DNA of 64,000 nt from Pseudomonas campi (GTDB lineage: Bacteria; Pseudomonadota; Gammaproteobacteria; Pseudomonadales; Pseudomonadaceae), in assembly GCF_013200955.2 (NCBI RefSeq), contig NZ_CP053697.2, forward strand, positions 1,612,001-1,676,000, given 5' to 3'. A model generated the notes under the pieces. The model saw only the letters and a program-made list of their open reading frames with translations. It ran no database searches and was not told the DNA's origin. Shown piece by piece: positions 1-10,147 of the stretch (its first letter is position 1; each line of letters starts with the position of its first letter). The position numbers and the translations under genes are program-made.

Positions 1-1
1 C

Positions 2-97
2 TGGCAGGGCTTTGTCGAGGCGGTGCGCAAGGTCAACCTGCAGGTGCCGGGCAAAGTGCTGAAGTCGACCCAGCAGCCGGCGGCAACGCAACCTTAG
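2..97 (+). CDS. C-terminal end of an unidentified protein (partial)
   Basis: An open frame enters from the left edge and stops at TAG 95-97, giving 31 residues that begin WQGFVEAVRK and end in a Gln/Pro/Ala-rich tail. Codon use fits the local high-GC pattern, so it is probably the genuine end of an upstream gene. There is too little sequence to name a family. The 120 bp between it and the next gene hold no obvious terminator. Confidence 0.45.
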   Translation, partial: WQGFVEAVRKVNLQVPGKVLKSTQQPAATQP

Positions 98-217
98 AGT
101 CCATACAGGTTCTGGGGGCACCGTTGGTCTAACAGTCGGTCTTGGGCAAGTGGCCAGGATTCACAGGAGCGCCTGGTACTGGAACAATGCCGGCCAAGCT
201 GACCGAGGAGTATCAGG

Positions 218-1363
218 TTGCAAGTCCAGGGCTATTTCGACCTGCGTTTCGAAACGCTGAAAGAGGCGTTCGGCGAGCTATTCAGTGATGCCCAGGAACG
301 CGGTGCCGCGCTCTGCGTGCAGATTGGTGGGGAAACTGTGGTCGACCTGTGGGCCGGTGTGGCCGACAAGGACGGCGAGCAGGCCTGGCACAGCGACACC
401 ATCCTCAACCTGTTTTCCTGCACCAAACCCTTCGCCGCCGTAGCAGCCCTGCAACTGGTCGGCGAGGGCAAGCTCGATCTGGATGCGCCGGTGGCGCAGT
501 ACTGGCCCGAGTTTGCCGCCGCGGGCAAGGAACGCATCACGCCGCGCCAGTTGCTGGCGCACACCGCTGGTTTGCCGGCCCTGCGCGAGATGCTGCCGGC
601 CGAGGCGCTGTATGACTGGCAGCAGATGACCACGGCCCTGGCCAGCGAGCAGCCCTGGTGGACGCCCGGCACGGGCCATGGCTATGCCGCCATCACCTTC
701 GGCTGGCTGGTCGGCGAGTTGCTGCGGCGGATCGACGGGCGTGGCCCGGGCGAATCGATCGTGGCACGTATTGCCAAGCCGCTGGGCCTGGACTTTCATG
801 TCGGCCTGGCCGACAGCGAATTCGAGCGCGTAGCGCATATCGCCCGCAAGAAGGGCGATATGGGCGATGCCGCGGCGCAGCGTCTGTTGCGTTGCATGAT
901 GAGCGAACCGGCGGCCATGAGTACGCGCGCGTTCGCCAACCCGCCGTCTATCCTCACCAGTACCAACAAACCGGAATGGCGGCGCATGCAGCAGCCGGCG
1001 GCCAATGGCCACGGCAATGCGCGGGCGCTGGCCGGCTTCTATGCGGGCCTGCTCGATGGGCGCCTGCTCGAGGCCGAGCAGCTCAATGAAATGACCCGCG
1101 AGCATGCCTGTGGCGAGGACAAGACCTTGCTCACCCGCACCCGTTTTGGCCTGGGCTGCATGCTCGATCAGCCAGACGTGGCCAATGCCACCTATGGCCT
1201 GGGGCGCAAGGCATTCGGCCATCCGGGCGCGGGTGGTTCGGTGGGCTTTGCCGACCCGCAGCGTGAGATTGCGTTCGGTTTTGTCACCAATAGCCTTGGC
1301 CCCTATGTATTGATGGACCCGCGTGCGCAGAAACTGGCGCGTGTGCTGGATCAATGTCTTTGA
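218..1363 (+). CDS. Serine hydrolase of the beta-lactamase / EstB esterase family
   Basis: The 381-residue product belongs to the class C beta-lactamase-like fold used by EstB-type esterases. The nucleophile motif S67-C-T-K70 lies in the context LFSCTKPF. A YAA triad near residue 156 stands where the family has YxN, and HPGAGG near the C terminus stands for the KTG/HxG element. No signal peptide is visible, so it is probably cytosolic. The start is a TTG at 218, chosen because GAGGAG precedes it at normal spacing and no ATG fits. Expected activity is hydrolysis of small esters; the substrate cannot be read from sequence. Confidence 0.85.
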   Translation: MQVQGYFDLRFETLKEAFGELFSDAQERGAALCVQIGGETVVDLWAGVADKDGEQAWHSDTILNLFSCTKPFAAVAALQLVGEGKLDLDAPVAQYWPEFAAAGKERITPRQLLAHTAGLPALREMLPAEALYDWQQMTTALASEQPWWTPGTGHGYAAITFGWLVGELLRRIDGRGPGESIVARIAKPLGLDFHVGLADSEFERVAHIARKKGDMGDAAAQRLLRCMMSEPAAMSTRAFANPPSILTSTNKPEWRRMQQPAANGHGNARALAGFYAGLLDGRLLEAEQLNEMTREHACGEDKTLLTRTRFGLGCMLDQPDVANATYGLGRKAFGHPGAGGSVGFADPQREIAFGFVTNSLGPYVLMDPRAQKLARVLDQCL

Positions 1364-1386
1364 ACCCTGTTTTTTGGAAGGTCGAA

Positions 1387-2085
1387 ATGCGTAAAAATTC
1401 TCTGGCCCTGCTGTTCTGCTTCAGTCTCGCTGCCTGTGCCGGCTCTGCCGACAAGGCGGGCGATTCCGCTTCCACCGGCAACAGCTGGTGGCCCTTCAGT
1501 TCGGCAGAAAAGAGCACGACCAAGGCCAAAACGGTGGCGCCGAAGATCGACCACCAGCTCACCGATGCCTGGTTGGACGAGTACGAGCCGCGCCTGCGTG
1601 AGGCGCTGAAAGGCAGCAAGATGCAGCTGGAGCGCCAGCAGAACGTGCTGGTGGTCACGGCCCCGGTGGACAGTTCGTTCAACCCGGATCGCCCGAGCAT
1701 GCTGATGCCGGCGGTGCTCGGTCCCTTCACCCGGGTGGCCAAGATTCTCGAGAAAGATCCGCGCACGGCAGTGCTGATCCTCGGTCACGCCGACAGCAAG
1801 GGCCAGGTCGAAGACAACCGCAAGCTCAGTGAGGACCGCGCCAAGGCCGTCGCCTCGATCTTCCGTCTCAGCGGCCTGCAGCGTGATCGTCTGCTGCTCA
1901 AGGGCGTGGGCTCGAACATGCCGCGCGCCGCCAACGACAGCAACGAAGGCCGTGCCCTGAACCGTCGTGTGGAAATCGTCCTGACTCCGCAGAAAACCCT
2001 GGTGGCGCTGCTGGCCAAGTACAACCAGCCGGCAGTTCCGAGCAAGACTGTCGCAGATCAAACTACCAAGGTCGCGGCGGAATAA
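1387..2085 (+). CDS. OmpA-family outer-membrane lipoprotein
   Basis: This 232-residue protein starts [17 protein letters not shown], a short lipoprotein signal peptide with lipobox LAAC and lipidated Cys17. The C-terminal half is an OmpA/MotB peptidoglycan-binding domain, with GHADSKG, the NRKLSEDRA segment and the closing NRRVEIVL. It should anchor in the outer membrane and bind peptidoglycan. An in-frame ATG at 1354 overlaps the upstream gene, but 1387 has GGAAGG just upstream and gives a proper signal sequence, so I use 1387. It lies 23 bp after the esterase. Confidence 0.87.
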   Translation: MRKNSLALLFCFSLAACAGSADKAGDSASTGNSWWPFSSAEKSTTKAKTVAPKIDHQLTDAWLDEYEPRLREALKGSKMQLERQQNVLVVTAPVDSSFNPDRPSMLMPAVLGPFTRVAKILEKDPRTAVLILGHADSKGQVEDNRKLSEDRAKAVASIFRLSGLQRDRLLLKGVGSNMPRAANDSNEGRALNRRVEIVLTPQKTLVALLAKYNQPAVPSKTVADQTTKVAAE

Positions 2086-2113
2086 ACTGGGCCATCATTC
2101 CAAGGAGCGTCCC

Positions 2114-2761
2114 ATGGCCCAGTCCCTTGCCGATATGCGCCGCGACTACACGCGCGATGGCCTCAGTGAAACGCAGGCCCCGGTCGAGCCGTTCAGCCTG
2201 TTTCGCCAATGGTTCGCCGATGCGGTGAAGACTGAGCAGTTGCCGGTTGAACCGAATGCCATGACCCTGGCCACGGTCGATGGCGATGGCCGCCCGCATT
2301 GCCGGGTGCTACTGCTCAAGGGCCTGGACGAGCACGGTTTCACCTTCTTCAGCAATTACGACAGTGCCAAGGGCGAGCAGCTGGCGGCTCGTCCGTTTGC
2401 CGCCATGACCTTCTTCTGGCCCAGCCTGGAGCGCCAGGTGCGCATCGAGGGGCGGGTGGAAAAGGTCAGTGCCGAGGAATCCGATGCCTACTTCCAGGTG
2501 CGCCCGCTGGGTAGTCGCCTGGGGGCCTGGGCTTCGCCGCAGAGCCGGGTGATCGCCGATCGCGCCGAGCTGGAAGGCCTGCTCGCGGAAACCGAACGGC
2601 GCTTCCTCGACAGCGCCCCGCATTGCCCGCCGCACTGGGGCGGCTATCGCCTGTTGCCCGAGCGCATCGAGTTCTGGCAGGGCCGGGCCAGTCGCCTGCA
2701 CGACCGCCTCAACTATCGCCTGCTGAACGACGCCTGGCAGCGCGAGCGCCTGGCTCCCTGA
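2114..2761 (+). CDS. pdxH: Pyridoxine/pyridoxamine 5'-phosphate oxidase
   Basis: The 215-residue length is normal for PdxH, the FMN enzyme that oxidises pyridoxamine or pyridoxine 5'-phosphate to pyridoxal 5'-phosphate. Visible hallmarks are the N-terminal [10 protein letters not shown] segment, the substrate- and FMN-binding [20 protein letters not shown] stretch, [14 protein letters not shown], and the C-terminal [12 protein letters not shown]. An AAGGAGCG ribosome site sits just before ATG 2114. It follows the OmpA-like gene by 28 bp and precedes glycerate kinase by 28 bp on the same strand, so the three may be co-transcribed. Confidence 0.96.
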   Translation: MAQSLADMRRDYTRDGLSETQAPVEPFSLFRQWFADAVKTEQLPVEPNAMTLATVDGDGRPHCRVLLLKGLDEHGFTFFSNYDSAKGEQLAARPFAAMTFFWPSLERQVRIEGRVEKVSAEESDAYFQVRPLGSRLGAWASPQSRVIADRAELEGLLAETERRFLDSAPHCPPHWGGYRLLPERIEFWQGRASRLHDRLNYRLLNDAWQRERLAP

Positions 2762-2789
2762 ACCGCGTCCAGCGCCTGGCGCGGCTGCC

Positions 2790-3929
2790 ATGAAGATCGT
2801 TATCGCCCCCGACTCCTTCAAGGAGAGTCTCGGCGCCGCCGCGGTGGCTGAAGCCATTGCTCGCGGTTGGCGGCAGGTGTTTCCGCTGGCCGAGATCGTT
2901 CTGCTGCCCATGGCCGATGGCGGCGAGGGCACAGTCGATGCGCTGCTCGCCGCAGTCGGTGGTGAACGCCGCGAGTGCCAGGTGCGTGGCCCGCTCGGCA
3001 CCCCGGTGCAGGCGCACTGGGGCTGGCTGGACAACGCCACGGCGATAATCGAAATGGCCGCCGCCAGTGGCCTGCACTGGGTCGCGCCGGCCCAGCGGGA
3101 TGCCACCCGCGCCGGTACGTACGGAACCGGTGAACTGATCCGCGAGGCTCTGGATGCGGGCGCCACGCGGATCATTCTTGGGCTGGGCGGCAGTGCCACT
3201 AACGATGGTGGTGCCGGTCTGCTGCAGGCGTTGGGCGTGCGCTTGCTCGATCGTCAAGGCGCCGAACTGGCACCCGGCGGGGCGGCGCTGGCCGAGCTGG
3301 AGCGCCTGGATATCAGTGGTCTGGACCCACGCTTGCAGCAGGTGCGGGTCGAGGTCGCGGCCGATGTCGACAACCCGTTGTGCGGGCCGCGCGGTGCCTC
3401 CCGAGTATTCGGCCCGCAAAAGGGCGCCAACCCGACGCAGGTCGAGCAACTGGATAGCGCACTGGCGCACTACGCGCAGTGTGTCGCCGCCATCCTGGGT
3501 GAGGATCATCGCGACTTTCCCGGTGTCGGCGCGGCTGGCGGGGTGGGGTTTGCCTGCAAGGCGTTCCTGCACGCGAGCTTTCGTCCCGGTATCGAGCTGG
3601 TGGCCGAGCTGTCCGGCCTGGCGCAAGCGCTGCAAGGGGCCGATCTGCTGATTACCGGAGAGGGGCGCCTGGACGCACAGAGCCTGCACGGCAAAACCCC
3701 GGTTGGCGTCGCCCGCATCGCCCAGGCTGCCGGCGTTCCGGTGATCGCCCTGGCCGGTAGCCTGGGGGTGGACTACCAAGCGCTGTATGGCGCCGGTATT
3801 GCCGCGGCATTCAGCCTCACGCCTGGGCCAGTCAGCCTGGAGCAGGCCTGCGCCAGCGCTGCTGTCGAGCTGCAAGCGCGCAGTGTCGACCTGGCTCGAC
3901 TGTGGCGTCTGGCTCAGGCGGCGCGGTAG
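2790..3929 (+). CDS. Glycerate kinase (GarK/GlxK family)
   Basis: The 379-residue protein begins MKIVIAPDSFKESL, the signature of the bacterial GarK/GlxK glycerate 2-kinase family (two-domain fold, ATP-dependent, cytosolic). Other markers are PMADGGEGTVDAL, LGLGGSATNDGGAG, GAAGGVGFACKAF and the ITGEGRLDAQSLHGK segment near the C terminus. It phosphorylates D-glycerate, feeding glyoxylate or aldarate carbon into glycolysis. Its 3' end overlaps the end of the convergent small membrane protein by 16 bp. No glyoxylate carboligase or tartronate reductase genes are nearby. Confidence 0.93.
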   Translation: MKIVIAPDSFKESLGAAAVAEAIARGWRQVFPLAEIVLLPMADGGEGTVDALLAAVGGERRECQVRGPLGTPVQAHWGWLDNATAIIEMAAASGLHWVAPAQRDATRAGTYGTGELIREALDAGATRIILGLGGSATNDGGAGLLQALGVRLLDRQGAELAPGGAALAELERLDISGLDPRLQQVRVEVAADVDNPLCGPRGASRVFGPQKGANPTQVEQLDSALAHYAQCVAAILGEDHRDFPGVGAAGGVGFACKAFLHASFRPGIELVAELSGLAQALQGADLLITGEGRLDAQSLHGKTPVGVARIAQAAGVPVIALAGSLGVDYQALYGAGIAAAFSLTPGPVSLEQACASAAVELQARSVDLARLWRLAQAAR

Positions 3930-4150
3930 GCCGCGGCGGCTTGCTGCAGCCAGGCGGGTAGATCACGGCGGCGGATGCCAGCGGTCTTGGCTTCGGCCAG
4001 GCGCTCGAGCATATAGGCACGCTTGGCCGGATCGCCGTCGGCCAGCGAGAGCGCCAGGTCACGGTCCATCCAGCGCTTGATGCGCACATACAGCCACCAG
4101 TGAAAATACAAGCCGGCGGCCGTGGTAATGACGACGATGAAGTAATCCAT
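3914..4150 (-). CDS. Small single-pass membrane protein, unknown function
   Basis: A 78-residue protein with an N-terminal hydrophobic helix (DYFIVVITTAAGLYFHWWLYV) followed by a basic, Arg/Lys-rich cytoplasmic tail. I start it at ATG 4150 because AGGA lies at the right distance; an upstream in-frame ATG would add 13 residues without an obvious ribosome site. It converges on glycerate kinase with a 16-bp tail overlap. It is probably a conserved small Pseudomonas protein; no function is evident. Confidence 0.6.
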   Translation of the reverse strand: MDYFIVVITTAAGLYFHWWLYVRIKRWMDRDLALSLADGDPAKRAYMLERLAEAKTAGIRRRDLPAWLQQAAAAYRAA

Positions 4151-4254
4151 GGCTGATCCTGTCGCTATTGCTGGCTTTACCCTAATCAAAGAATACGGCG
4201 CCGGGAATCGGACCTATTGTCGCGACCATCCTCTATATTCAGAGCAGGGAGGCG

Positions 4255-4283
4255 GTGACACAGCGCAATGGGCGCGGTCTAAT
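4255..4283 (+). promoter_or_regulatory. Sigma-70 promoter of slyB
   Basis: GTGACA (4255-4260) and TCTAAT (4278-4283) are separated by exactly 17 bp. Each differs from the sigma-70 consensus hexamers at one position. The element lies about 30 bp upstream of the slyB start, with GGAGAG at the expected ribosome-binding distance. Confidence 0.65.
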
Positions 4284-4311
4284 GTTTACTGTCTTACACG
4301 GAGAGAACCAA

Positions 4312-4776
4312 ATGCGTAAATCCATGCTGTTGACTGCAGCTTTTGCTGCCCTGGCGCTGACCTTGGGTGGTTGCGTTTCCAACCTCAGCGGCGATAGCTA
4401 CAGCCGTGACGAGGCGCGCAAGGTGCAGACGGTTCGCCTGGGTACTATCGAAATGCTGCGTCCAGTGAAGATCGAAGGCACCAAGACGCCTATCGGCACA
4501 GGGGCCGGAGCAGTCATCGGTGGCGTGGCTGCAAGCGGTATCGGCGACGGTCGCGGTGCTGCGGTGGCGGCGGTGATTGGTGCTCTGGCCGGTGGTTTCC
4601 TCGGCTCCATGACCGAGGAAGGCCTGACCCGCACCCAGGGTGTGGAAATCACCGTGCGCGAAGACGACGGCACCCTGCGTGCCTACGTGCAGCAGGTGCA
4701 GGAAAACGAGGTGTTCCGCGTGGGTGAGCGTGTCCGCATCATGACCGTCGACGGCACCAGCCGCGTCGCTCACTGA
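4312..4776 (+). CDS. slyB: Outer-membrane lipoprotein, SlyB/Pcp family (glycine zipper)
   Basis: The 154-residue protein begins with a lipoprotein signal peptide ending in LGGC. The SlyB-type segment SGDSYSRDEARKVQTV follows, then a glycine-zipper 2TM stretch (GAGAVIGGVAASGIG and ALAGGFLGS), then the TQGVEITVREDDG domain. Length and order match E. coli SlyB, a PhoPQ-linked lipoprotein of envelope integrity. The start at 4312 is supported by GGAGAG and the upstream promoter; an earlier in-frame start at 4255 falls inside that promoter. It is monocistronic, with a strong terminator just downstream. Confidence 0.9.
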   Translation: MRKSMLLTAAFAALALTLGGCVSNLSGDSYSRDEARKVQTVRLGTIEMLRPVKIEGTKTPIGTGAGAVIGGVAASGIGDGRGAAVAAVIGALAGGFLGSMTEEGLTRTQGVEITVREDDGTLRAYVQQVQENEVFRVGERVRIMTVDGTSRVAH

Positions 4777-4794
4777 GTCATTCTCAGCAGGCTC

Positions 4795-4820
4795 AAGGCC
4801 CGGCAATTGCCGGGCCTTTT
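4795..4820 (+). terminator. Rho-independent terminator after slyB
   Basis: A perfectly self-complementary 24-nt GC-rich stem (AAGGCCCGGC, AATT loop, then the complement) ends in a T-run, 18 bp after the slyB stop codon. Confidence 0.9.
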
Positions 4821-5024
4821 CATTGGCGTGGGGTATTTCTGTGTTCTGCGCACAGCTTTGGAAATAATTCATCAATGACGCGGCCTTCATTGATCGCGAT
4901 AATCGGCGAATAGTTCTGTGCAGACAAAGGCTTAGCCTGGGCACGGAAGCATCTTGGAAGATCCTTCGCCTTTTCTGTCGCCATCCATATGGCGCCTTCA
5001 CGGCGAACCAGTACAGGGGGATTC

Positions 5025-7817
5025 ATGGAGCTCTTGCTCATCGTCGGTTTGCCATTTCTCGGCGCCTTGCTGCCGGTCTTGTGTGAGCGGTTTGGCCGAC
5101 TGCCCTGTGTCCTGGCGGCGGCCCTGGCGCCTGTGCTGGCGCTGAGCCTGTTGCTGTTGCAGGCGCCGCAGGTGTTCTCCGGCGAGTTGCTGCTGGTAGC
5201 CCAGCCCTGGCTGCCGCAGCTGGGGCTGAACCTGGCGCTGCGCCTGGATGGCCTGGGCTTCCTGTTTGCCCTGCTGATCCTCGGGATCGGGTTGCTGGTG
5301 ATCCTCTACGCCCGCTACTACCTGGCCGAGAATGAGGCCATCGGCCGTTTCTTCAGCTACCTGCTGCTGTTCATGGGCGCCATGCTTGGCGTGGTGCTGT
5401 CGGAAAACCTGCTGTTGATGATGGTGTTCTGGGAGCTGACCAGCCTGTCGTCGTTCCTGCTGATCGGCTTCTGGGGCCACCGTGGCGATGCCCGCAAAGG
5501 CGCCCGCATGGCCCTGACGGTGACCGGCGGGGGAGGCCTGGCATTGCTCGCCGGAGTCCTGCTGATCGGCCATATCGTCGGCAGCTTCGAACTTAGCGTG
5601 GTGCTGGCGGCTGGCGAGCAGATCCGTGCCCACGCCCTCTATCCGGTGGCCCTGGTGCTGGTGCTGCTGGGCGTGTTCACCAAGTCGGCGCAGTTCCCAT
5701 TCCACTTCTGGCTGCCCCATGCGATGGCAGCGCCCACTCCGGTTTCCGCCTATCTGCACTCGGCGACCATGGTCAAGGCCGGGGTATTTCTGCTGGCACG
5801 TCTGTACCCGGCGCTGGCCGACTCCGAGCTGTGGTTCTACCTGGTCAGCCTGACCGGCCTGGCGACCCTGCTGGTAGGCGCTGGCATGGCCCTGTTCCAG
5901 CATGACCTCAAGGGCCTGCTGGCCTACTCGACCATCAGCCACCTGGGCCTGATCACCCTGCTGTTCGGCCTGGGTACCCAGCTGGCGACGGTGGCGGCGA
6001 TCTTCCACATCATCAACCACGCGACCTTCAAGGCCTCGCTGTTCATGGCCGCAGGAATCATCGATCACGAGACCGGCAGCCGCGACATGCGCCGCATCAA
6101 CGGCATGTGGAAGTACATGCCGCACACTGCCGTGCTGGCCATGGTGGCGTCCCTGGCGATGGCCGGGGTGCCGCTGCTCAATGGCTTCCTGAGCAAGGAG
6201 ATGTTCTTCAGCGAGACCCTCGGCCAGCATCTGCTGGGCAGCTTCAGCTGGGTGATTCCGGCGGCGGCGACCCTGGCCGGGGTGTTCTCGGTGGCCTATT
6301 CGCTGCGCTTCATCCACGACGTGTTCTTCAATGGCGAGCCGATCAACCTGCCGAAGTACCCACCCCACGAGCCACCGCGCTACATGAAGGTGCCGGTAGA
6401 GATCCTGGTGTTCCTCTGCCTGCTGGTCGGCATGCTGCCGGCCTACACCGTGGCGCCGCTGCTGGCGGTGGCGGCCTCGGCCAGCCTGGGCGGCGAACTG
6501 CCCGAATACAGCCTGGCGATCTGGCACGGTTTCAACCTGCCGTTGCTGATGAGCGCCGTGGCCACCCTCGGCGGGGTGCTCGTGTATGTCTGCCGCAAGC
6601 CGCTGTTCAGCTGGTACGCCGGCTTGCCGGACGTGGATGCCAAGGAAGTGTTCGAGGGCGGCGTGCGCCTGTTGGTCAGCCTCAGCGCCGCGATTACCGG
6701 GCGCCTGGAAAGTGGTTCGTTGCAGCGCTACCTGGCCTTGATGCTGTTGGCGGCGCTGGTGGTACTGGTATCTGGGCTGGCGCCGCTGGAGCGCCTGACC
6801 GGCTCGCTGGGCCTGAGCCCGATCGATGGCGCGGCCTTGCTGGGCAGCCTGATTCTCTGCGGCGGCGCGCTGCTCACGGTGATCTTCCATCGCCAGCGCC
6901 TGGTGGCCCTGCTGATGCTCAGCGTGGTCGGCCTGATGGTGGCCCTGGTGTTCGTGCGCTACTCGGCGCCGGACCTGGCCCTGACCCAGCTGTCGGTGGA
7001 GGTGGTGACCATCATCCTGCTGATGCTGGCGCTGTATTTCCTGCCGGCCCAGACCCCGGCGGAAAGCAGCAGCCTGCGCGGCCTGCGTGACTTCTGTGTG
7101 GCGCTGGGCTGTGGCGGGGCAGTGGCCTTGCTGACCTATGCGGTGATGACCCGTCCGCTGCAGAGCATTTCCGGGTTCTTCCTCGACAACAGCGTGGCGG
7201 GCGGTGGCGGCACCAACGTGGTCAACGTGATTCTGGTGGACTTCCGCGGTTTCGATACCCTCGGTGAAATCAGCGTGCTGGCGATTGCCGGCGTGGGCAT
7301 CTACGCCTTGCTCGATGGCTTGCGCCTGACCCAGCCCGGCACTGATGCCGCCGGCCACCTGTGGGCGCGGGACCGCCATCCGCTGCTGCTGGCCACCCTG
7401 TCGCGGGTGCTGCTGCCGATGGCGCTGCTGATTTCGGTGTTCATCTTCCTGCGCGGCCACAACCTGCCGGGCGGCGGTTTCATCGCCGGGCTGGTCACCG
7501 CCGTGGCGTTGATTCTGCAATACGTCGCCAGCGGGGTGAGCTGGACGCAGAGTCGCCTGCCGCTGAACTATCACTACCTGGCCGGCCTCGGCGTGCTGAT
7601 CGCCAGCCTCACCGGTCTGGGCAGCTGGGCGTTTGGCTACCCCTACCTGACCACCGCCTTTGGTCATTTCCATTGGCCGCTGGTGGGCGAATTCGAGTTG
7701 GCTACCGCCATGCTCTTCGATCTGGGCGTCTACCTCACCGTGGTCGGCGCCACCCTGATGATCCTTGCCAAGCTGGGCAAACTGACCCGCAGCGACAGCA
7801 CACAGGAGGCACTCTGA
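5025..7817 (+). CDS. mrpA: Mrp Na+/H+ antiporter subunit A fused to subunit B
   Basis: The 930-residue polytopic protein is the large subunit of a multisubunit Mrp/Mnh/Sha monovalent cation/proton antiporter. The first ~790 residues are NuoL/MrpA-like, with E137 in FWELTSLSS and K220 in [17 protein letters not shown], the conserved proton-path residues. The last ~130 residues are an MnhB/MrpB domain ([15 protein letters not shown]), and no separate mrpB follows. This AB fusion is the Pseudomonas arrangement (PhaAB/ShaA type). The start at 5025 has CAGGGGGA upstream; an in-frame ATG 36 bp earlier lacks a good site. First gene of a six-gene operon for sodium and alkali tolerance. Confidence 0.95.
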   Translation: MELLLIVGLPFLGALLPVLCERFGRLPCVLAAALAPVLALSLLLLQAPQVFSGELLLVAQPWLPQLGLNLALRLDGLGFLFALLILGIGLLVILYARYYLAENEAIGRFFSYLLLFMGAMLGVVLSENLLLMMVFWELTSLSSFLLIGFWGHRGDARKGARMALTVTGGGGLALLAGVLLIGHIVGSFELSVVLAAGEQIRAHALYPVALVLVLLGVFTKSAQFPFHFWLPHAMAAPTPVSAYLHSATMVKAGVFLLARLYPALADSELWFYLVSLTGLATLLVGAGMALFQHDLKGLLAYSTISHLGLITLLFGLGTQLATVAAIFHIINHATFKASLFMAAGIIDHETGSRDMRRINGMWKYMPHTAVLAMVASLAMAGVPLLNGFLSKEMFFSETLGQHLLGSFSWVIPAAATLAGVFSVAYSLRFIHDVFFNGEPINLPKYPPHEPPRYMKVPVEILVFLCLLVGMLPAYTVAPLLAVAASASLGGELPEYSLAIWHGFNLPLLMSAVATLGGVLVYVCRKPLFSWYAGLPDVDAKEVFEGGVRLLVSLSAAITGRLESGSLQRYLALMLLAALVVLVSGLAPLERLTGSLGLSPIDGAALLGSLILCGGALLTVIFHRQRLVALLMLSVVGLMVALVFVRYSAPDLALTQLSVEVVTIILLMLALYFLPAQTPAESSSLRGLRDFCVALGCGGAVALLTYAVMTRPLQSISGFFLDNSVAGGGGTNVVNVILVDFRGFDTLGEISVLAIAGVGIYALLDGLRLTQPGTDAAGHLWARDRHPLLLATLSRVLLPMALLISVFIFLRGHNLPGGGFIAGLVTAVALILQYVASGVSWTQSRLPLNYHYLAGLGVLIASLTGLGSWAFGYPYLTTAFGHFHWPLVGEFELATAMLFDLGVYLTVVGATLMILAKLGKLTRSDSTQEAL

Positions 7818-7818
7818 T

Positions 7819-8145
7819 ATGGAAGCGCTGTATGCGCTGGTTCTGGGCGTGCTGATTGCCAGCGGGGTGTACCTGCTGCTGCGCGCGCGCACCTTCCCGG
7901 TGGTCATGGGCCTGACCCTGATCTCCTACGCGGTCAACCTGTTCCTGTTCGCCATGGGCCGCCTGCAGAGCGGCATGCCGGCGGTGATTCGCGAGGGCGG
8001 CCAGTACACCGACCCGCTGCCGCAGGCGCTGGTGCTGACGGCCATCGTCATCGGCTTCGCGATGACCGCGTTTGTCGTGGTGCTGGCCCTGCGCAGCCTG
8101 GGCGAGCAGGGCAATGACCATGTCGATGGCGAGGAGTCGCCATGA
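7819..8145 (+). CDS. mrpC: Mrp antiporter subunit C
   Basis: A 108-residue protein with three transmembrane helices and NuoK/MnhC similarity: GVYLLLRARTFPVVMGLTLISYAVNLFLF, then PLPQALVLTAIVIGFAMTA. It begins 2 bp after mrpA and overlaps the start of mrpD by 4 bp, so translation is probably coupled. It forms part of the membrane core next to subunits A and D. Confidence 0.94.
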   Translation: MEALYALVLGVLIASGVYLLLRARTFPVVMGLTLISYAVNLFLFAMGRLQSGMPAVIREGGQYTDPLPQALVLTAIVIGFAMTAFVVVLALRSLGEQGNDHVDGEESP

Positions 8146-9647
8146 TGAACCATGGCCTGATCCTGCCGATCCTGATTCCGCTGTTTGTCGGCTGCCTGCT
8201 GTTGCTCGCCAGCGGCGCCAGCCTGCGTGTGCAACGTGCGCTGTCGCTGCTGGCGACCCTGGCCCTGTTGCCGTGCAGCCTTTGGCTGCTGGCCCAGGCC
8301 GACCTGGGCAGCGTGCAGACCTATGCCCTGGGCAACTGGCCGGCGCCGTTTGGCATCGTCTTGCTGCTCGATCGCCTCAGCGCGCTGATGCTGCTGCTCA
8401 CTGCGCTGCTGGCGTTGTTCGCCCTGCTGTATGCGCTGCGCGGCGACGACGAGCGCGGGCGCAGTTTCCATGGCCTGTTTCAGTTCCAGTTGCTCGGCAT
8501 CAACGGCGCCTTCCTCACCGGCGACCTGTTCAACCTGTTCGTGTTCTTCGAGATCCTGCTGATTGCTTCCTACGCGCTGCTGCTGCATGGCGGCGGACGC
8601 GAGCGGGTGCGCGCGGGCCTGCATTACGTGGTGCTCAACCTGCTCGGCTCGGCGTTCTTCCTGATCGCCGTGGGCGCGCTGTATGGCGTCAGCGGCACGC
8701 TGAACATGGCCGATCTGGCGGTCAAGGTGGCCGCCGCCGATGCCGACCAGGCGCCGATTCTGGCCGCCGCCGGGTTGTTGCTGTTGGTGGTGTTCGGCCT
8801 CAAGGCGGCGTTCCTGCCGCTGTATTTCTGGCTGCCGCGCGCCTATGCCTCGGCGACCGCGCCAGTCGCGGCACTGTTCGCGATCATGACCAAGGTCGGC
8901 CTGTATTCGATCCTGCGCGTCTACACCCTGATCTTCGGCAGCGAGGCCGGCAGCCTGGCCAACCTGGCCCAGGACTGGCTGTGGCCACTGGCCCTGCTGA
9001 CCATCGCCATCGGCGTGCTCGGCGCGTTGTCGGCCTGCAGCCTGCAGCGCCTGGTCGCCTACCTGGTGGTGATTTCCGTCGGCACGCTGCTGGCCGGCCT
9101 GTCGCTGGGTACGGCCGAGGCGCTGCAGGCCGCGCTGTACTACTGGCTGCACAGCACCTGGATTTCGGCGGCGCTGTTCCTGTTGGCTGACCTGGTGGCG
9201 CGTCAGCGCGGGGTCAAGGGCGGTGATCTAGTGCAGGGCCCGGCGCTGCAGAATCCGCATCTGCTCGGCGGCCTGTTTTTCTTCGCGGCGATTGCCGTGG
9301 CCGGCCTGCCGCCGCTGTCCGGCTTCCTCGGCAAGCTGTTGCTGTTGCAGGCGGTCGAGGGCCAGCAGGCGCTGTGGCTGTGGCCGCTGCTGCTGATTGG
9401 CGGGCTGGGCACCCTGGTGGCGCTCAGTCGTGCCGGCAGTACGCTGTTCTGGCGGGTCGGGCGCGATCAGCTGGACAGCGCCGAGCTGGATTATGGTCGC
9501 CTGTGCGCCTGCCTCGGCCTGCTGCTGCTCAGCCCGCTGCTGGTGCTGCTGGCCGCGCCGGTGCTGGAGTACCTGGCGGCGACCGTCAGCCAGCTGCATG
9601 ACCTGGCTGCCTACCGGCAGACCCTGCAAGCCGGAGGTGGCCTATGA
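8142..9647 (+). CDS. mrpD: Mrp antiporter subunit D
   Basis: A 501-residue NuoM/NuoN-like (proton_antipo_M) subunit with about 14 transmembrane helices. The conserved Glu lies in NLFVFFEILLIASYALLLHGG and the conserved Lys in VVFGLKAAFLPLYFWLPRAYASA. Together with subunit A it provides ion translocation. ATG 8142 overlaps the mrpC stop codon, and its own stop overlaps the mrpE start by 4 bp. Confidence 0.95.
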   Translation: MMNHGLILPILIPLFVGCLLLLASGASLRVQRALSLLATLALLPCSLWLLAQADLGSVQTYALGNWPAPFGIVLLLDRLSALMLLLTALLALFALLYALRGDDERGRSFHGLFQFQLLGINGAFLTGDLFNLFVFFEILLIASYALLLHGGGRERVRAGLHYVVLNLLGSAFFLIAVGALYGVSGTLNMADLAVKVAAADADQAPILAAAGLLLLVVFGLKAAFLPLYFWLPRAYASATAPVAALFAIMTKVGLYSILRVYTLIFGSEAGSLANLAQDWLWPLALLTIAIGVLGALSACSLQRLVAYLVVISVGTLLAGLSLGTAEALQAALYYWLHSTWISAALFLLADLVARQRGVKGGDLVQGPALQNPHLLGGLFFFAAIAVAGLPPLSGFLGKLLLLQAVEGQQALWLWPLLLIGGLGTLVALSRAGSTLFWRVGRDQLDSAELDYGRLCACLGLLLLSPLLVLLAAPVLEYLAATVSQLHDLAAYRQTLQAGGGL

Positions 9648-10147
9648 AAACCTGGCGCTGGTTGCCCCATCCACTGCTCAGCCTGTGCCTGCTGGGGCTC
9701 TGGCTGCTGCTGGTGAACCAGTTCAGTGTCGGTCACCTGCTGCTCGGCAGTGTGCTCGGCTGGCTGATTCCCTTGATCACCCGGGTGTTCTGGATCAATC
9801 CACCGCGGGTCGAGCACCCCGGGTTGCTGTGCAAATTCCTGCTGCTGGTGCTCGGCGATATTGTGGTCGCCAACCTGCAGGTGGCGCGCCTGATCCTCAA
9901 TCCGCGCAGCCAGCTGCGTCCGGCCTTCGTCGAGGTGCCCATGCTGCTGGAAGATGAACTGGCGCTGACCATGCTCGCCAGCATCATTTCGCTGACCCCG
10001 GGCACGGTATCGGCCGATCTCAGCGACGACCGCCGCACACTGTTGCTGCATTGTCTGAATGTGCCGGACGAGGAAGCCCTGGTGGCGCAAATCAAACAGC
10101 GCTACGAAGCGCCACTGCGCGAGGTGTTCACATGCTCGGCTACGTGA
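9644..10147 (+). CDS. mrpE: Mrp antiporter subunit E
   Basis: A 167-residue MnhE-family protein. Two N-terminal hydrophobic helices are followed by a cytoplasmic domain with the typical SIISLTPGTVSADLSDDRRTLLLHCL segment. It overlaps mrpD by 4 bp and mrpF by 16 bp, a compact operon suggesting coupled translation. It contributes to complex assembly or stability; no ion path has been assigned to this subunit in the family. Confidence 0.93.
   Translation: MKTWRWLPHPLLSLCLLGLWLLLVNQFSVGHLLLGSVLGWLIPLITRVFWINPPRVEHPGLLCKFLLLVLGDIVVANLQVARLILNPRSQLRPAFVEVPMLLEDELALTMLASIISLTPGTVSADLSDDRRTLLLHCLNVPDEEALVAQIKQRYEAPLREVFTCSAT

Noticed and set aside
1354..1386. Upstream in-frame ATG for the OmpA-like lipoprotein
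   Set aside because: It would overlap the esterase gene and bury the lipoprotein signal peptide; the downstream ATG has the ribosome site.
4998..7907. 969-codon open frame on the minus strand
   Set aside because: It is the antisense shadow of mrpA: Gln/His/Arg-rich translation without any domain, exactly opposite a convincing membrane protein.
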